A DNA stretch of 64,000 bases from Phytophthora quininea (lineage: Eukaryota; Oomycota; Peronosporomycetes; Peronosporales; Peronosporaceae): assembly GCA_011947345.1 (NCBI GenBank), contig JAAVTG010000528.1:496001-560000 (forward strand). Reading direction: 5' to 3'. Shown here piece after piece: positions 63,868-64,000 of the stretch (positions are counted from its first letter, which is position 1; every line of letters begins with the position of its first letter). The notes beneath the pieces were generated by a model. The model was not told the origin of the DNA, did no database searches, and saw only the letters and a program-made list of their open reading frames with translations. A program made the position numbers and the translations under genes.

Positions 63868-64000
63868 ATGGATGAAGCAGACATTCGCGCTGATGCGCAA
63901 CAGCTGGAAGAGCTTCTTGACGAGTTCTACTCCTTCACCTACGAGAAAGCGGTGCTAGTTGGTCCAGCAGGAACGAGTCCTAGGTCCAAGAGTCCACGAA
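63868..64000 (+). CDS. 5' end of an unidentified gene (runs off the window)
   Basis: Open from MDEADIRADAQQLEELLDEF to the last base, acidic and helical at first, then TSPRSKSPR. An acceptor-like TCCTCAG just upstream at 63843-63849 means an earlier exon is possible. Too short to assign. Confidence 0.5.
   Translation, partial: MDEADIRADAQQLEELLDEFYSFTYEKAVLVGPAGTSPRSKSPR

Noticed and set aside
1..64000. tRNA, rRNA or CRISPR arrays
   Set aside because: No cloverleaf-like fold, rRNA core or regularly spaced repeats were found by eye; CRISPR is not expected in a eukaryotic genome.

Overview
The window looks like nuclear DNA of an oomycete, most probably a Phytophthora-type plant pathogen. The reasons are short spliceosomal introns (about 45-80 bp, GT..AG), two secreted RxLR-EER effector genes, a Crinkler-like domain remnant, a transmembrane TKL kinase, and a transposon set typical of these genomes (Helitron-type PIF1 helicase, chromodomain Ty3/gypsy elements, DIRS-order tyrosine-recombinase retroelements, Crypton, hAT, LINE). 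No species name can be supported.

Layout. 1-2.5 kb: end of a Helitron-type helicase. 2.9-3.5 kb: decayed ZIP metal transporter. 3.66-10.50 kb: complete Ty3/gypsy chromodomain element on the minus strand (148-bp LTRs, TTATG target duplication) that also carries a long antisense ORF. 10.8-13.9 kb: a beta-helix-like protein with a C2H2 finger, unresolved coding fragments, and a SANT/Myb-like gene. 14.10-19.23 kb: DIRS-order element, minus strand. 19.27-23.04 kb: a divergent histone H4 and three paralogous coiled-coil genes. 23.7-26.0 kb: Crypton. 26.5-29.5 kb: WD40-type gene cut off by a second Ty3/gypsy element (29.54-35.71 kb; 353-bp LTRs, CATAG target duplication). 35.8-37.4 kb: LINE remnant. 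38.9-41.6 kb: hAT remnant. 41.68-46.82 kb: a second, nearly identical DIRS element in opposite orientation to the first. 46.8-50.2 kb: short repeats, hairpins, a MITE-like element and two convergent, paralogous RxLR effector genes.

From 50.49 kb the character changes to compact single-copy genes: exocyst Sec10, a cyclin Y homologue, a predicted mitochondrial PPR protein fused to a CDIN1/TPD-type nuclease domain, a small mitochondrial membrane protein, and TAP42. A Crinkler-like remnant, a receptor-like TKL kinase and the start of one more gene follow. The effector pair therefore sits at the border between a transposon-rich block and a gene-dense block.

Reading frames need care. Many apparent breaks, including ones in conserved genes (Sec10, cyclin Y, H4, PPR-TPD) and in an element with apparently identical LTRs, are single-base shortfalls, most of them in homopolymer runs. 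The same runs differ in length between the two DIRS copies. I read most of these as consensus errors rather than pseudogenes. The calls were made by eye from translated sequence; no database search was run.
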